Assembly (NCBI RefSeq): GCF_040219215.1
Contig: NZ_JAVJSX010000044.1
Location: 305,988 to 369,987, forward strand
Length of the DNA stretch: 64,000 nt
Reading direction: 5' to 3'
Source: Thalassobaculum_A sp040219215
Lineage (GTDB): Bacteria; Pseudomonadota; Alphaproteobacteria; Thalassobaculales; Thalassobaculaceae
Shown here: positions 7,862 through 16,417 of the stretch, one piece after another
Position numbering within the stretch: the stretch's first letter is position 1
Layout: every line of letters starts with the position of its first letter
Notes under the pieces: model-generated
The model's database searches: none
What the model was told of the DNA's origin: nothing
Seen by the model: the letters and a program-made list of their open reading frames with translations, nothing else
Translations under genes and position numbers: made by a program

Positions 7862-8712
7862 TCGGCTCGATCGAACTGGAGTGGCGGTTCGGCACGATCG
7901 AAGTGCCGGCACCCGATCGCTACATCCGCCAGGCGATCCAGACCACTGGGGAATACAGCGGCGCCGAGATCGACCTGTACCAGTCGCTGTTGCGGCCGGA
8001 CGACGTGGCGATCGACGTCGGTGCCAATGTCGGCGTGTTCTCCATTGCAATTGGATTGTCCGTCGGCCCGGCCGGCCGGGTGCTGGCGTTTGAGCCGCAG
8101 CCCCCGATCTACGAGCTTCTGAAGCGGAACCTCTCGCGTCCGGAACTGAAGCAGGTCCAGGCGGTGCGGGCCATCGTTGCCCGACGGGATGGCGTCGCGG
8201 AGTTCATCGAGGTGCAGACGCTTCCCGAGGGCGAGGAAGTGAACTTCGGTGGGCTCGGCGTACACTCGTCGATCCGACGGCGGTATGGCCGGTTCGTGCC
8301 GACCGATGTTCGCTGCATCGACGGCCTTGCCCTGAATCGCTGCGACTTCATCAAGATCGACGCGGAAGGCACCGAAGGGGCCGTCGTCGTGGGAGCAACG
8401 GCGACCATTGCCAGATGCAGGCCGGTCGTGAGTTTCGAGTGCGATCGACCGGACGTCGCCGGGCCACTTGTGGATACCTTCCTGGATGCCGGCTATCGGC
8501 TGTGGCGTTTTCGGGGTTCGAACATGCGGGTGCCGAATCCCAAGGGGGCGACCCTGGAGGGGGTTCCGAACATCTCGATCCTGATGCTGCTGGCTGTTCC
8601 GGAGGAGCGGCTCGACCGCTTGGCGGCGGCGGATATGTCAGCGCTTCGAGTTGTGGACAGCAGACGGACCTTCGAGCGGCTTTCGCAAGGGATCGTCAAA
8701 GACACGATCTGA
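7858..8712 (+). CDS. FkbM family SAM-dependent methyltransferase
   Basis: 284 residues. SAM motif I is AIDVGANVGVFSIAIG at about residues 51-66, followed by VLAFEPQPPIYELLKRNL, the usual second strand of FkbM proteins, and the characteristic FIKIDAEGTEGAVVVGA segment near residue 165. FkbM enzymes O-methylate sugars or polyketides; the substrate here cannot be told. Its ATG overlaps the nlpD stop (ATGA at 7858-7861), suggesting co-translation, which may point to a cell-surface glycan as substrate, but that is inference. The stop faces the convergent LrgB-like gene one base away. Confidence 0.88.
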   Translation: MIGSIELEWRFGTIEVPAPDRYIRQAIQTTGEYSGAEIDLYQSLLRPDDVAIDVGANVGVFSIAIGLSVGPAGRVLAFEPQPPIYELLKRNLSRPELKQVQAVRAIVARRDGVAEFIEVQTLPEGEEVNFGGLGVHSSIRRRYGRFVPTDVRCIDGLALNRCDFIKIDAEGTEGAVVVGATATIARCRPVVSFECDRPDVAGPLVDTFLDAGYRLWRFRGSNMRVPNPKGATLEGVPNISILMLLAVPEERLDRLAAADMSALRVVDSRRTFERLSQGIVKDTI

Positions 8713-8713
8713 G

Positions 8714-9430
8714 TCAGAAGATCCAGGACCAGAGCAGCGGCAGCAGGATCGCCGTCGCGAGCGCGTTCAGCCCCATGGCGAGCCCGGAGAACGCTCCCGC
8801 CACTTCGTTGACCTGCATGGCCCGGGCCGTGCCGATACCGTGGGCCGCAACGCCGATGGCGAGGCCGCGCGCCCGCCAGTCGCGGATGCGAAGCAACGTG
8901 AGCAGTGGCGGCCCGAGCATTGCGCCAACCACGCCGGTAAGAATCACCAGAACGGCGGTCAGCGAGGGCAGGCCGCCGAGTTGTTCGGCAATGCCCATGG
9001 CAATCGGGGTCGTCACCGACTTCGGCGCGATCGAGGCTACGATTTCAGGCGCAGCGCCAAGCAGAAACGAGATTCCGACCGCGCTGAGGGATGCCGACAG
9101 CGACCCCATGACGATCGCCGCCAGCAGTGGACCGGCGGAGCGGCGAACCCGGGCGAACTGGTTGTACAGCGGCACCGCCAGCGCAACCGTCGCCGGCCCG
9201 AGCAGGAAGTGCACGAACTGGGCGCCTTCGAAATACCGTTCGTAGGAGGTGCCGGTGGCGACCAGCAATCCGACCAGGATCACGATGGCGATGACCACCG
9301 GGTTCAACAGCGGGTTCATACCGAACCGACGGTAGAGCCGGTTGCCGATCAGGTACGCGACCAGGGTCAGCGTCAGATGCAGCAGAGGATTGGTCGCCAG
9401 ATAGACCCAGAGCTCGTCGACCGGCTTCAT
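8714..9430 (-). CDS. LrgB/CidB family membrane protein
   Basis: 238 residues with multiple membrane helices. The family, described in Staphylococcus as LrgB/CidB, modulates murein hydrolase export and programmed lysis; related proteins in plants transport glycolate, so function in alphaproteobacteria is open. The diagnostic segments are SVTTPIAMGIAEQLGGLPSL and AAHGIGTARAMQVNEVAGAF, conserved across LrgB proteins. The start ATG at 9430 overlaps the stop of the upstream CidA/LrgA-like gene (ATGA). A longer in-frame opening upstream would run into that gene and is rejected. Confidence 0.92.
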   Translation of the reverse strand: MKPVDELWVYLATNPLLHLTLTLVAYLIGNRLYRRFGMNPLLNPVVIAIVILVGLLVATGTSYERYFEGAQFVHFLLGPATVALAVPLYNQFARVRRSAGPLLAAIVMGSLSASLSAVGISFLLGAAPEIVASIAPKSVTTPIAMGIAEQLGGLPSLTAVLVILTGVVGAMLGPPLLTLLRIRDWRARGLAIGVAAHGIGTARAMQVNEVAGAFSGLAMGLNALATAILLPLLWSWIF

Positions 9431-9795
9431 GGCTGGTGATCCATGTCCGGTCCCCGCCCCGCCAACCGCTCCAGCCCGAGCATGGTCAGCGCGGTCACGG
9501 CTATGGCGATCGCCGTGCTGCCTATCAGCGCCACACCGATGGCGAGCCAAGCGTCCTCAAGCAGCCCGATGTGCAGCATGATCCCGACGCCCGCCGGAAC
9601 GAACAGCAGCGAGAAGTGCGACAGTAGGGTGGTCGCGGTCGTCTGCATTACCGGCGGGACGCCGCGTCGGGCCAGCAAGCCGATGAACAGCAGGAGCATG
9701 CCGAGCACCGGGCCGGGAACGGGCAGGCCGAACAGCCCGACCAGAACTTCACCGACCAACTGGCAGATCAGCAGGAGGGTCAGGCTCTCGATCAT
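9427..9795 (-). CDS. CidA/LrgA family membrane protein
   Basis: 122 residues with four predicted membrane helices. CidA/LrgA proteins are small, holin-like partners of LrgB. Conserved features include the N-terminal CQLVGEVLVGLFGLPVPGPV, with the PGPVLGMLLL segment, and the loop LFVPAGVGIM. It is the first gene of a two-gene minus-strand operon, with its stop overlapping the lrgB-like ATG. Whether the pair controls autolysis or carries a small organic acid cannot be told from sequence. Confidence 0.92.
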   Translation of the reverse strand: MIESLTLLLICQLVGEVLVGLFGLPVPGPVLGMLLLFIGLLARRGVPPVMQTTATTLLSHFSLLFVPAGVGIMLHIGLLEDAWLAIGVALIGSTAIAIAVTALTMLGLERLAGRGPDMDHQP

Positions 9796-9823
9796 GCCGA
9801 CACCTCCCGTTGTCGCGTCCAGG

Positions 9824-10702
9824 CTAGCTTACGGTCTTGCCGTGCCGTCCGGCCAGATCCTGGATGTACTGCCACGCGACCCGCCCGGAGCGCGACCCAC
9901 GCGTCACCGACCACTCGCGGGCTTCGGCATGCAGCTGTTCGCGCGGGATATCGATCCCGAACGCTTGGGCGTAGCCTTCGATCATCGCGAAGAAGGTGTC
10001 CTGGTCGCAGCTGTGGAAACCGAGCCAGAGGCCGAAGCGATCGGACAGCGAGACCTTTTCCTCGACGGCTTCAGAAGGGTTGATTGCAGTCGAACGCTCG
10101 TTCTCGATCATGTCGCGGGCCATCAGATGGCGGCGGTTTGAGGTTGCGTAGAACAGCACGCTCTCCGGTCGTCCTTCGATACCGCCTTCCAGCACCGCCT
10201 TCAGGGACTTGTAGCTGTTGTCGGAATGGTCGAACGACAGATCGTCGCAGTAGACCACCGAGCGACGGTCGGCATCGCGCAGGATGTGCAGGAGTTTCGG
10301 CAGGGTCTCGAGATCCTCGCGGTGGATTTCGATCAGCGCCAGCGAGCCTGGATGCTTGGCGTTGATCTCGGCGTGGACCGCCTTGACCAGCGAGGACTTG
10401 CCCATGCCGCGCGCACCCCACAGCAGGGCGTTGTTGGCGGGCAGGCCGAGGGCGAACCGCTCGGTGTTCTCGAACAGGGTGCGGCGCTGCAACTCGATGC
10501 CTTGCAGCAGTTCGATCGGGATCCGGTTGATCTTGGCGATCGGCTCAAGACGTCCGTGAGCCGCGTCCCAGATGAAGCCGTCGGCGGCGTGCACGTCGGA
10601 CGCGGCGGTCGGCGGGGGCGCAAGCCGCTCCAGCGCATCGGCTATCCGGGTGAGAACGGCAAGGTTCAGGGCGTCGTTCGGCATGGATGGATCGGCGGTC
10701 AT
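9824..10702 (-). CDS. DUF815 family AAA-type ATPase
   Basis: 292 residues. The P-loop WGARGMGKSSLVKA lies at about residues 94-107 and a Walker B-like strand SVVYCDDLSFD at about 152-162. Segments FIWDAAHGRLEPIAKINRI and the C-terminal GRSGRVAWQYIQDLAGRHG are typical of DUF815 proteins, which are widespread, uncharacterised ATPases. In many alphaproteobacteria it sits divergent from yajC-secDF, as here, so a link to membrane protein biogenesis is possible but unproven. An internal Met at residue 7 is an alternative start. Confidence 0.9.
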   Translation of the reverse strand: MTADPSMPNDALNLAVLTRIADALERLAPPPTAASDVHAADGFIWDAAHGRLEPIAKINRIPIELLQGIELQRRTLFENTERFALGLPANNALLWGARGMGKSSLVKAVHAEINAKHPGSLALIEIHREDLETLPKLLHILRDADRRSVVYCDDLSFDHSDNSYKSLKAVLEGGIEGRPESVLFYATSNRRHLMARDMIENERSTAINPSEAVEEKVSLSDRFGLWLGFHSCDQDTFFAMIEGYAQAFGIDIPREQLHAEAREWSVTRGSRSGRVAWQYIQDLAGRHGKTVS

Positions 10703-10811
10703 GACGTGGGTCTCGGCGCGGCGGAGAGGGGGATCGGCGGATGAGGCCGCGGACGTTACCGGCGCTCCCGCGGAGGGTCAACGCCGCGGCGTAGTGCAAG
10801 GCGGGCTGTCG

Positions 10812-10839
10812 TTGCATTTCGTGGGTGCGTCGCTATAGT
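10812..10839 (+). promoter_or_regulatory. Candidate sigma-70 promoter for yajC-secDF
   Basis: TTGCAT (10812-10817), a 16-base spacer and TATAGT (10834-10839). The leader that follows contains a small perfect hairpin, GCCGGC-cata-GCCGGC at 10853-10868, before the ribosome-binding region GGGAGACGG and the yajC ATG at 10913. Confidence 0.5.
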
Positions 10840-10912
10840 CCCGCCACTTCGCGCCGGCCATAGCCGGCACGCATTAAAGCGTAGGGCGGAACCCCTCGGG
10901 AGACGGAACGGC

Positions 10913-11335
10913 ATGTTGATTTCACCAGCCTATGCACAGGCAGCGGGCGGACTGGGCGGCGGTAGCGACATGATCATGTCGTTGGCCCCGCTTGTCCTGA
11001 TCTTTGCGGTTTTCTACTTCCTGCTGATTCGACCGCAGCAGAAGAAGGCCAAGGAGCATCGCGAGATGCTGAACAACGTGCGTCGCAACGACAAAGTCGT
11101 CACCAATGGCGGCTTGGTCGGCACTGTGACCAAGGTCAGCGACACCGACGACCTTCTGACCGTCGAAATCGCCAGCGGCGTAAAGGTTCAGGTCGTGCGC
11201 AGCATGATCGCTGACGTGCGTACCAAGGGCCAGCCGGTCAGCAACAAGGCGCCGTCGAAGGGCAAGGCTGCCAAGACCGCCGAAGCCGACAACGACGACG
11301 AAGACGACGCGGAAGCACCGAAGTCGGCCACTTAA
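10913..11335 (+). CDS. yajC: Preprotein translocase subunit YajC
   Basis: 140 residues. YajC associates with SecD and SecF at the inner membrane and helps the Sec translocon and YidC. One membrane helix (about residues 23-40, SLAPLVLIFAVFYFLLI) is followed by RPQQKKAKEHREML, the family signature, and a cytoplasmic beta domain with DKVVTNGGLVGTVTKV. The C-terminus is a highly acidic tail. It is the first gene of the yajC-secD-secF operon; secD begins 33 bases downstream. Confidence 0.96.
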   Translation: MLISPAYAQAAGGLGGGSDMIMSLAPLVLIFAVFYFLLIRPQQKKAKEHREMLNNVRRNDKVVTNGGLVGTVTKVSDTDDLLTVEIASGVKVQVVRSMIADVRTKGQPVSNKAPSKGKAAKTAEADNDDEDDAEAPKSAT

Positions 11336-11368
11336 GCCGCCGGACCACCCGACGCAAGGCAACGCACT

Positions 11369-12931
11369 ATGCTTCAGTTTCCGATGTGGAAGATTGCGCT
11401 GGTGGCATTGGTGTGCCTGCTCGGCATCGTCTACGCAGCACCTAACATGTTCGCCCGCAACACCTTCGGCGAGGTGCCCAGCGGTGTCCCCGGGCGGCAG
11501 ATCAATCTGGGTCTCGACCTGCAGGGCGGCTCTTATCTGCTTCTGCAGGTCGATACGGCTGTGGTGGTCCAGGAGCGTCTGGAGTCGATCGTGGAGAGTG
11601 CGCGGCGTGAGTTGCGCGATGCCAAGATCGGCTATCTCGGGCTCGGCGTGCACGGCAAGGCCGCGGCGTTCGACGTCCGCGAGGCAGGCGACCTGGAAAA
11701 GGCGCGTCAGTTGGCGCGCGGACTCGATACCGGCATTACGGTCAACACCGAAGGCGACCGGGTCACCGTCGAGTTGACCGAGGACGCGGTGGCGGACCTC
11801 AGCCGCAACGCCGTGCAGCAGTCCATCGAGATCGTGCGCCGCCGTGTCGACGAGACCGGCACCCGCGAACCTCTGATTCAGCGGCAGGGCAACAACCGCA
11901 TCCTGATCCAGCTTCCGGGCATCGACAATCCGGAACGGATCAAGGCGCTGATCGGCCAGACCGCGAAACTGACGTTCCATCTCGTCGACACCACCGCTTC
12001 GGTTTCCGACGCGATGAACGGTCGGGTGCCGCCGGGTTCCAAGGTGTTGCCGTCGGTCGATAACCAGGGTCCCAGCCACTATGTGGTGAAGCGCCGCGTG
12101 ATGATCAGCGGCGAGAACCTCGTCGATTCCCAGCCGTCCTTTCAGGACAACCGGCCGGTCGTAAGCTTCCGGTTCGACTCGATCGGCGGGCGGCGCTTCG
12201 GGCAGGCCACGACCGAGAATGTCGGTCGGCCGTTCGCGATCGTGCTCGACGACAAGGTGATCTCGGCGCCGGTGATCCGCGAGCCGATCCTGGGCGGGAC
12301 CGGCATCATCTCGGGTAGTTTCTCGGTTCAGGAAGCCCAGGATCTGGCGCTGCTGCTGCGTGCCGGCGCGCTGCCGGCCCCGCTGACGGTTCTGGAGGAG
12401 CGCTCGGTCGGTCCGGGGCTGGGGGCCGACTCGATCGCGGCCGGCAAGGTCGCGTCGATCGTCGGCCTCGTCCTGGTCATCTGCTTCATGGTGGTGGCGT
12501 ATGGCCTGTTCGGGATCTTCGCCAACATGGCGTTGCTGCTGAACATCGGCCTGATCCTCGGTGCGCTGTCGGCGCTGCAGGCGACCCTGACCCTGCCGGG
12601 CATCGCCGGCATCGTCCTGACCATCGGCATGGCGGTCGACGCAAACGTGCTGGTCTTCGAACGCGTGCGCGAAGAGATCGACAACGGTCGTTCCCCGATC
12701 AACGCGCTGGATGCCGGCTACCGCCGTGCTTTCACGACGATCGTCGACTCCAACCTGACGACGCTGTTTGCCGCGGTATTCCTGTTTGCGCTGGGGGCGG
12801 GCCCGGTGAAGGGCTTCGCGGTCACCTTGGGCATCGGGATCATGACTTCCATGTTCACTGCCGTGATGGTCACCCGTTTGTTCGTGGCGATGTGGGTGCG
12901 CTATCGCCGCCCAGCCACCTTGCCGATCTGA
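11369..12931 (+). CDS. secD: Protein translocase subunit SecD
   Basis: 520 residues. SecD with SecF uses the proton gradient to pull proteins from the periplasmic side of the Sec channel. An N-terminal membrane helix precedes GRQINLGLDLQGGSYLLLQV, the D1 motif. The periplasmic P1 head follows, and the C-terminal third has five membrane helices with the conserved GMAVDANVLVFERVREE motif, whose Asp is needed for proton use. Length is shorter than E. coli SecD (615) but usual for alphaproteobacteria. It sits between yajC and secF, 15 bases before the secF ATG. Confidence 0.97.
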   Translation: MLQFPMWKIALVALVCLLGIVYAAPNMFARNTFGEVPSGVPGRQINLGLDLQGGSYLLLQVDTAVVVQERLESIVESARRELRDAKIGYLGLGVHGKAAAFDVREAGDLEKARQLARGLDTGITVNTEGDRVTVELTEDAVADLSRNAVQQSIEIVRRRVDETGTREPLIQRQGNNRILIQLPGIDNPERIKALIGQTAKLTFHLVDTTASVSDAMNGRVPPGSKVLPSVDNQGPSHYVVKRRVMISGENLVDSQPSFQDNRPVVSFRFDSIGGRRFGQATTENVGRPFAIVLDDKVISAPVIREPILGGTGIISGSFSVQEAQDLALLLRAGALPAPLTVLEERSVGPGLGADSIAAGKVASIVGLVLVICFMVVAYGLFGIFANMALLLNIGLILGALSALQATLTLPGIAGIVLTIGMAVDANVLVFERVREEIDNGRSPINALDAGYRRAFTTIVDSNLTTLFAAVFLFALGAGPVKGFAVTLGIGIMTSMFTAVMVTRLFVAMWVRYRRPATLPI

Positions 12932-12946
12932 ACCAAGGAACCCGTG

Positions 12947-13900
12947 ATGCTGAAACCGATCCGGTTCGTTCCTCGGAACCCCAAGCTGCCGATCATCAAG
13001 AGTCGGCTGGCTGCGCTGGTGTTTTCGGCGTTGCTGATCCTCGGCTCGCTGGCGGCCGTTGCCACCGTCGGCTTGAATTTCGGGATCGACTTCAAGGGTG
13101 GCATCCTGATGGAGGTGCGCACCCCGGGTGTCGCTGATATCTCCGCCATGCGGTCCACGTTGAACAGCCTGAATCTCGGAGACGTCAGCCTCCAGGAGTT
13201 TGGCGATGAACGCGAAGTGCTGATCCGCATCCAGCGCCAGGATGGCGACGAATCGGCTCAGATCAAGGCCACCAATGCGGTCCGCACGGCGCTTGGCGAC
13301 GGCGTCGAGTACCGCCGGACAGAGTTCGTAGGTCCGACCGTTGGCCAGGAACTGATCGAGGCAGGGGTGCTGGCGGTTGGGCTCGCCCTGCTCTCGATCC
13401 TGCTTTACGTCTGGTTCCGGTTCGAGTGGCAGTTCGGCGTTGGCGCGTTGGTGGCGCTGGCCCATGACATCATCTCGACGATGGGCCTGTTCGCTATCAT
13501 CCAGCACGAATTCAACCTGGCGACCGTGGCCGCGGTGCTGACCATCGCCGGGTATTCGATCAACGATACCGTCGTGATCTACGACCGGGTTCGCGAGAAA
13601 TTGCGCAAGTACAAGAAGATGACTCTCCCCGAGCTATTCGAACTGTCGGTGAACGAGACCCTGTCGCGCACCACGCTGACCTCCGGCACGACCCTGTTGG
13701 CGCTGTTCGCTATCTATCTGTTCGGCGGCGCCGTCCTGGCCGATTTCGCGCTGGCAATGATCTGGGGCATCGTGATCGGTACCTACTCGTCGATCCTGAT
13801 CGCGGTTCCGTTGCTGCTGTACACCGGTGTGCGCCGGGGTGACGACCATCTCGATCCGTCCCAGGTCCCCGAGTACGAGCGGGCCGAGCGCGAGAGCTGA
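12947..13900 (+). CDS. secF: Protein translocase subunit SecF
   Basis: 317 residues. The N-terminal membrane helix is followed by GLNFGIDFKGGILMEV, the SecF counterpart of the SecD D1 motif, a short periplasmic domain, then five membrane helices with GYSINDTVVIYDRVREKLR, the conserved D4-type motif. An in-frame GTG at 12944 directly precedes the chosen ATG. SecF and SecD form one RND-like complex. The next gene, encoding an Mth938-like protein, starts only five bases after the stop and is probably in the same operon. Confidence 0.97.
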   Translation: MLKPIRFVPRNPKLPIIKSRLAALVFSALLILGSLAAVATVGLNFGIDFKGGILMEVRTPGVADISAMRSTLNSLNLGDVSLQEFGDEREVLIRIQRQDGDESAQIKATNAVRTALGDGVEYRRTEFVGPTVGQELIEAGVLAVGLALLSILLYVWFRFEWQFGVGALVALAHDIISTMGLFAIIQHEFNLATVAAVLTIAGYSINDTVVIYDRVREKLRKYKKMTLPELFELSVNETLSRTTLTSGTTLLALFAIYLFGGAVLADFALAMIWGIVIGTYSSILIAVPLLLYTGVRRGDDHLDPSQVPEYERAERES

Positions 13901-13904
13901 GCCG

Positions 13905-14291
13905 ATGGACGTCACGCCGCTCGTCCCGGAAGGCGTCCAGATCATCCACGGGTACGGCGACGGCGCCTTCCGGATCGCCCAGGTCGTGCACCAGGGACCG
14001 GTCCTGGTGATGCCGGAGATGACGGTTCCATGGGCGGTCGAAGTCGGCACCGCGCTTGATCCGTTTGACTTGGCGACGCTTGAGCCGATCCTTTCCGCCG
14101 ACCGCCGGTTCGACATCCTGCTGATCGGGACGGGCCCCAAGCAGGTGTTCGTGCCGCCGGCGGTGCGCCAGGCCATACGGGACCGCGGGCCGGTCGCGGA
14201 AATGATGGACACAGGTGCCGCCTGCCGTACCTTCAACGTGCTGCTGACCGAGGGCCGCCGCGTCGCCGCGGCACTGCTGCCGGTCGGCTGA
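13905..14291 (+). CDS. Mth938-like domain protein, NDUFAF3 homologue
   Basis: 128 residues. The whole protein is one Mth938-type alpha/beta domain (DUF498); conserved parts are IHGYGDGAFRIAQVVHQGPV, the strand FDILLIGTGPKQVFVPP and MMDTGAACRTFNVLLTEGR. The mitochondrial homologue NDUFAF3 is a complex I assembly factor, and bacterial members are commonly found next to secDF, as here. A role in membrane insertion or assembly of respiratory complex I is therefore a reasonable inference. Start is ATG 13905, five bases after the secF stop; an earlier frame opening would overlap secF. Confidence 0.9.
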   Translation: MDVTPLVPEGVQIIHGYGDGAFRIAQVVHQGPVLVMPEMTVPWAVEVGTALDPFDLATLEPILSADRRFDILLIGTGPKQVFVPPAVRQAIRDRGPVAEMMDTGAACRTFNVLLTEGRRVAAALLPVG

Positions 14292-14332
14292 TCGCAACCG
14301 GGTTTCGTTTACGGAGAGGTTTGCGTCCGACG

Positions 14333-15481
14333 ATGTCCGCCGACACGACCATCAACGATCACGGCATCCTGCCGATCCAGAGCCTGCGGGCCGGGATCCG
14401 CGATGGCTGGATAGCGGCTGATCCCGGAATCATCGACGCCCAGTTGCAGCCCGCCAGCCTGGATTTGCGTCTGGGGTCCACGGCGTATCGCGTCGTGTCG
14501 AGCTTCCTGCCTGGTCCGGACCGCACGGTGGAGCAGAAGCTGGCCGAGTTCGACCGGTACCAGGAGATGTACGAACTCGACCTGTCCAAGCCCACGGTGC
14601 TGGAGCGGGGCTGCGTCTACATCGTTCCCTTGGCGGAACGGCTGTCGCTGCCGGCGGGCGTATCTGCCGTTGCCTCGCCGAAAAGCAGCACCGGCCGGCT
14701 CGACGTGTTCACCCGCTTGATCGTGGACCGGGCATCCGGATTTGAAAAGGTAGCGGCGGGCTACTCCGGGCCAATGTATCTGGAGATTGCACCGCGGACG
14801 TTCTCGATCGTGGTGCGGGCCGGGGACCGGTTGAACCAGATCCGTTTCCGGGTAGGGGCCACGGACACCAGCGATGTCCAGCTGCAGGCTGCGCATGACA
14901 TCGACCCGGTGATCTTCGCCGGCGGGGCTTCGGCCGAGGCGGTGATTGCCGACGGGTTGTGGGTGTCGGTCGATCTGGCGGACCGGGGCGGAGAGCCGAT
15001 CGCCTACCGGGCCCGGCGGCACGCGCCGCTGCTCGACCTGTCCAAGGTCGCTCATTACGATCCGCTCGACTTCTGGGAGCCGATCGCAGGCGACGGTAAC
15101 GGCCGGCTGATCCTGAACCCTGACGACTTCTACCTGCTGGCTTCGCGCGAGGGTGTTCGGGTGCCGCCGGGGTCCAGCGCCGAGATGGTGCCGTATGACA
15201 CGGCCGCCGGTGAGTTCCGGGTGCATTACGCCGGGTTCTTCGACCCCGGTTTCGGCCACCGTGCCGACGGGTCGGGCGGCACCCCCGCGGTTCTGGAGGT
15301 ACGCTCGCACGAGGTGCCCTTCGCATTGGAGCACGGCCAGCGGGTCGCACGGCTGAAGTACGAGCAACTGCTGGCGGTACCCGACGTGCTGTACGGTAGT
15401 GGGCTTGGGTCCAACTACGCCGAACAGCGGCTGACCCTGGCAAAATTCTTCAAGCCGTTCGTTCGGCGTGGAGCGGCGTGA
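14333..15481 (+). CDS. dcd: 2'-deoxycytidine 5'-triphosphate deaminase, double-domain type
   Basis: 382 residues, about twice the usual Dcd (about 190). It deaminates dCTP to dUTP, feeding dTTP synthesis. The first half has ASPKSSTGRLDVFTRLIVD and AGYSGPMYLEIAPRTF, matching the substrate-binding and catalytic Glu region of Dcd/dUTPase folds. The second half repeats the theme with DPGFGHRADGSGGTPAVLEV, also with a Glu in the LE position, so the protein looks like an internal duplication, a form known in alphaproteobacteria. ATG 14333 is preferred over in-frame TTG 14321 because GGAGAGG at 14313-14319 is too close to the TTG. The stop overlaps the next start. Confidence 0.88.
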   Translation: MSADTTINDHGILPIQSLRAGIRDGWIAADPGIIDAQLQPASLDLRLGSTAYRVVSSFLPGPDRTVEQKLAEFDRYQEMYELDLSKPTVLERGCVYIVPLAERLSLPAGVSAVASPKSSTGRLDVFTRLIVDRASGFEKVAAGYSGPMYLEIAPRTFSIVVRAGDRLNQIRFRVGATDTSDVQLQAAHDIDPVIFAGGASAEAVIADGLWVSVDLADRGGEPIAYRARRHAPLLDLSKVAHYDPLDFWEPIAGDGNGRLILNPDDFYLLASREGVRVPPGSSAEMVPYDTAAGEFRVHYAGFFDPGFGHRADGSGGTPAVLEVRSHEVPFALEHGQRVARLKYEQLLAVPDVLYGSGLGSNYAEQRLTLAKFFKPFVRRGAA

Positions 15482-16413
15482 CCGATCGGGGTCCCGCGGT
15501 CCGGGCCGCGCTCGCCGATTGCGCCGCCATTGCCGAGCGCAACGATTCAACGTTGTTCCACGCCACCCGTCTGCTACCGCGATTCCGCCAGGACCTGTTC
15601 GCCGGGGCCTACGCCGCGATGCGGGTGATCGACGACGCGGTCGATGAAGATTTTCTGGTCCGGCCGGAGCGGGATCGGCACGCCGGCCGTACGGCCATGG
15701 CGGCAGTGGTCGAGGCTTGGCGACGGCAGACCGCGGAGGGCGCAATCGCCGGGCCGCTGTCGTCGTCGGTTGCGCTCGGGTTCCAAGCCACGGTTGGGTG
15801 CAGCGACCTGGGGCCGGAACCCTGGAACGGGCTGGCGGCCGCGATGACCGAGGATGTCGCAGAGGCCGACATGCCGGATTGGGAGGCGTTCGATCGCTAC
15901 GCCGATGGCGCCACCGTGGCCCCGGCGACCGTGTTCATCTACCTGCTGGCGTGCCGCTTCTCGGATGGGCACTACCGCTGTGACCTGCCGGAGCGTCCGC
16001 GTTATTATGCGAGTGATCTCGCAGTGTTCTGTTACTTGGTTCACATACTGCGTGATCTTGCCAAGGACGCGGGATCAAGAGGGCGGCTGGTCACGATTCC
16101 CCGAACCGTGCTGGCCGGGTTCGGCCTCGACCGCGATACCCTGGCGGATGCTCTTGCTACGGGCGACCACGCGAAGGTCGACAGGTTGGCCGATGTTCTG
16201 TTGAACCGCGCCGACCTCCACCGGTCCCGGGGGCGGGAGCGGTTGACAGAACTCATGCCGCACCTGGATCTTCGGGAGAAGGTGGCTCTCGAGGGGCTGG
16301 TACGGGTCTACGAGGGGCTGCACACCGATTTCCGCCAGCGCTATGCCGCCCGCCTGGCGGGCTTGCCGGATCTGGAAGCCGGTCACCGGGTGGCGGCATT
16401 CGATCGGTCCTGA
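15478..16413 (+). CDS. Squalene/phytoene synthase family protein (catalytic motifs present)
   Basis: 311 residues, GTG start overlapping the dcd stop (GTGA 15478-15481). Both Asp-rich motifs of head-to-head prenyl synthases are intact: IDDAVDED near residue 45 and HILRDLAKDAGSRGR near residue 185-199. The N-terminal FHATRLLPRFRQDLFAGAYA is also typical. Such enzymes join two isoprenyl diphosphates to make squalene, presqualene diphosphate or phytoene. Without hpn or crt neighbours the product cannot be assigned. The next gene is a second family member that lacks these motifs. Confidence 0.85.
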   Translation: MTDRGPAVRAALADCAAIAERNDSTLFHATRLLPRFRQDLFAGAYAAMRVIDDAVDEDFLVRPERDRHAGRTAMAAVVEAWRRQTAEGAIAGPLSSSVALGFQATVGCSDLGPEPWNGLAAAMTEDVAEADMPDWEAFDRYADGATVAPATVFIYLLACRFSDGHYRCDLPERPRYYASDLAVFCYLVHILRDLAKDAGSRGRLVTIPRTVLAGFGLDRDTLADALATGDHAKVDRLADVLLNRADLHRSRGRERLTELMPHLDLREKVALEGLVRVYEGLHTDFRQRYAARLAGLPDLEAGHRVAAFDRS

Positions 16414-16417
16414 CACA

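Noticed and set aside
10840..10912. Riboswitch in the yajC leader
   Set aside because: There is one small hairpin only, and I could match no known alphaproteobacterial riboswitch class.
10922..13507. An 861-codon open frame antisense to yajC, secD and secF
   Set aside because: It mirrors the coding strand, has no family features and is rich in Arg, His, Asp and Gln as expected from the reverse of GC-rich codons.
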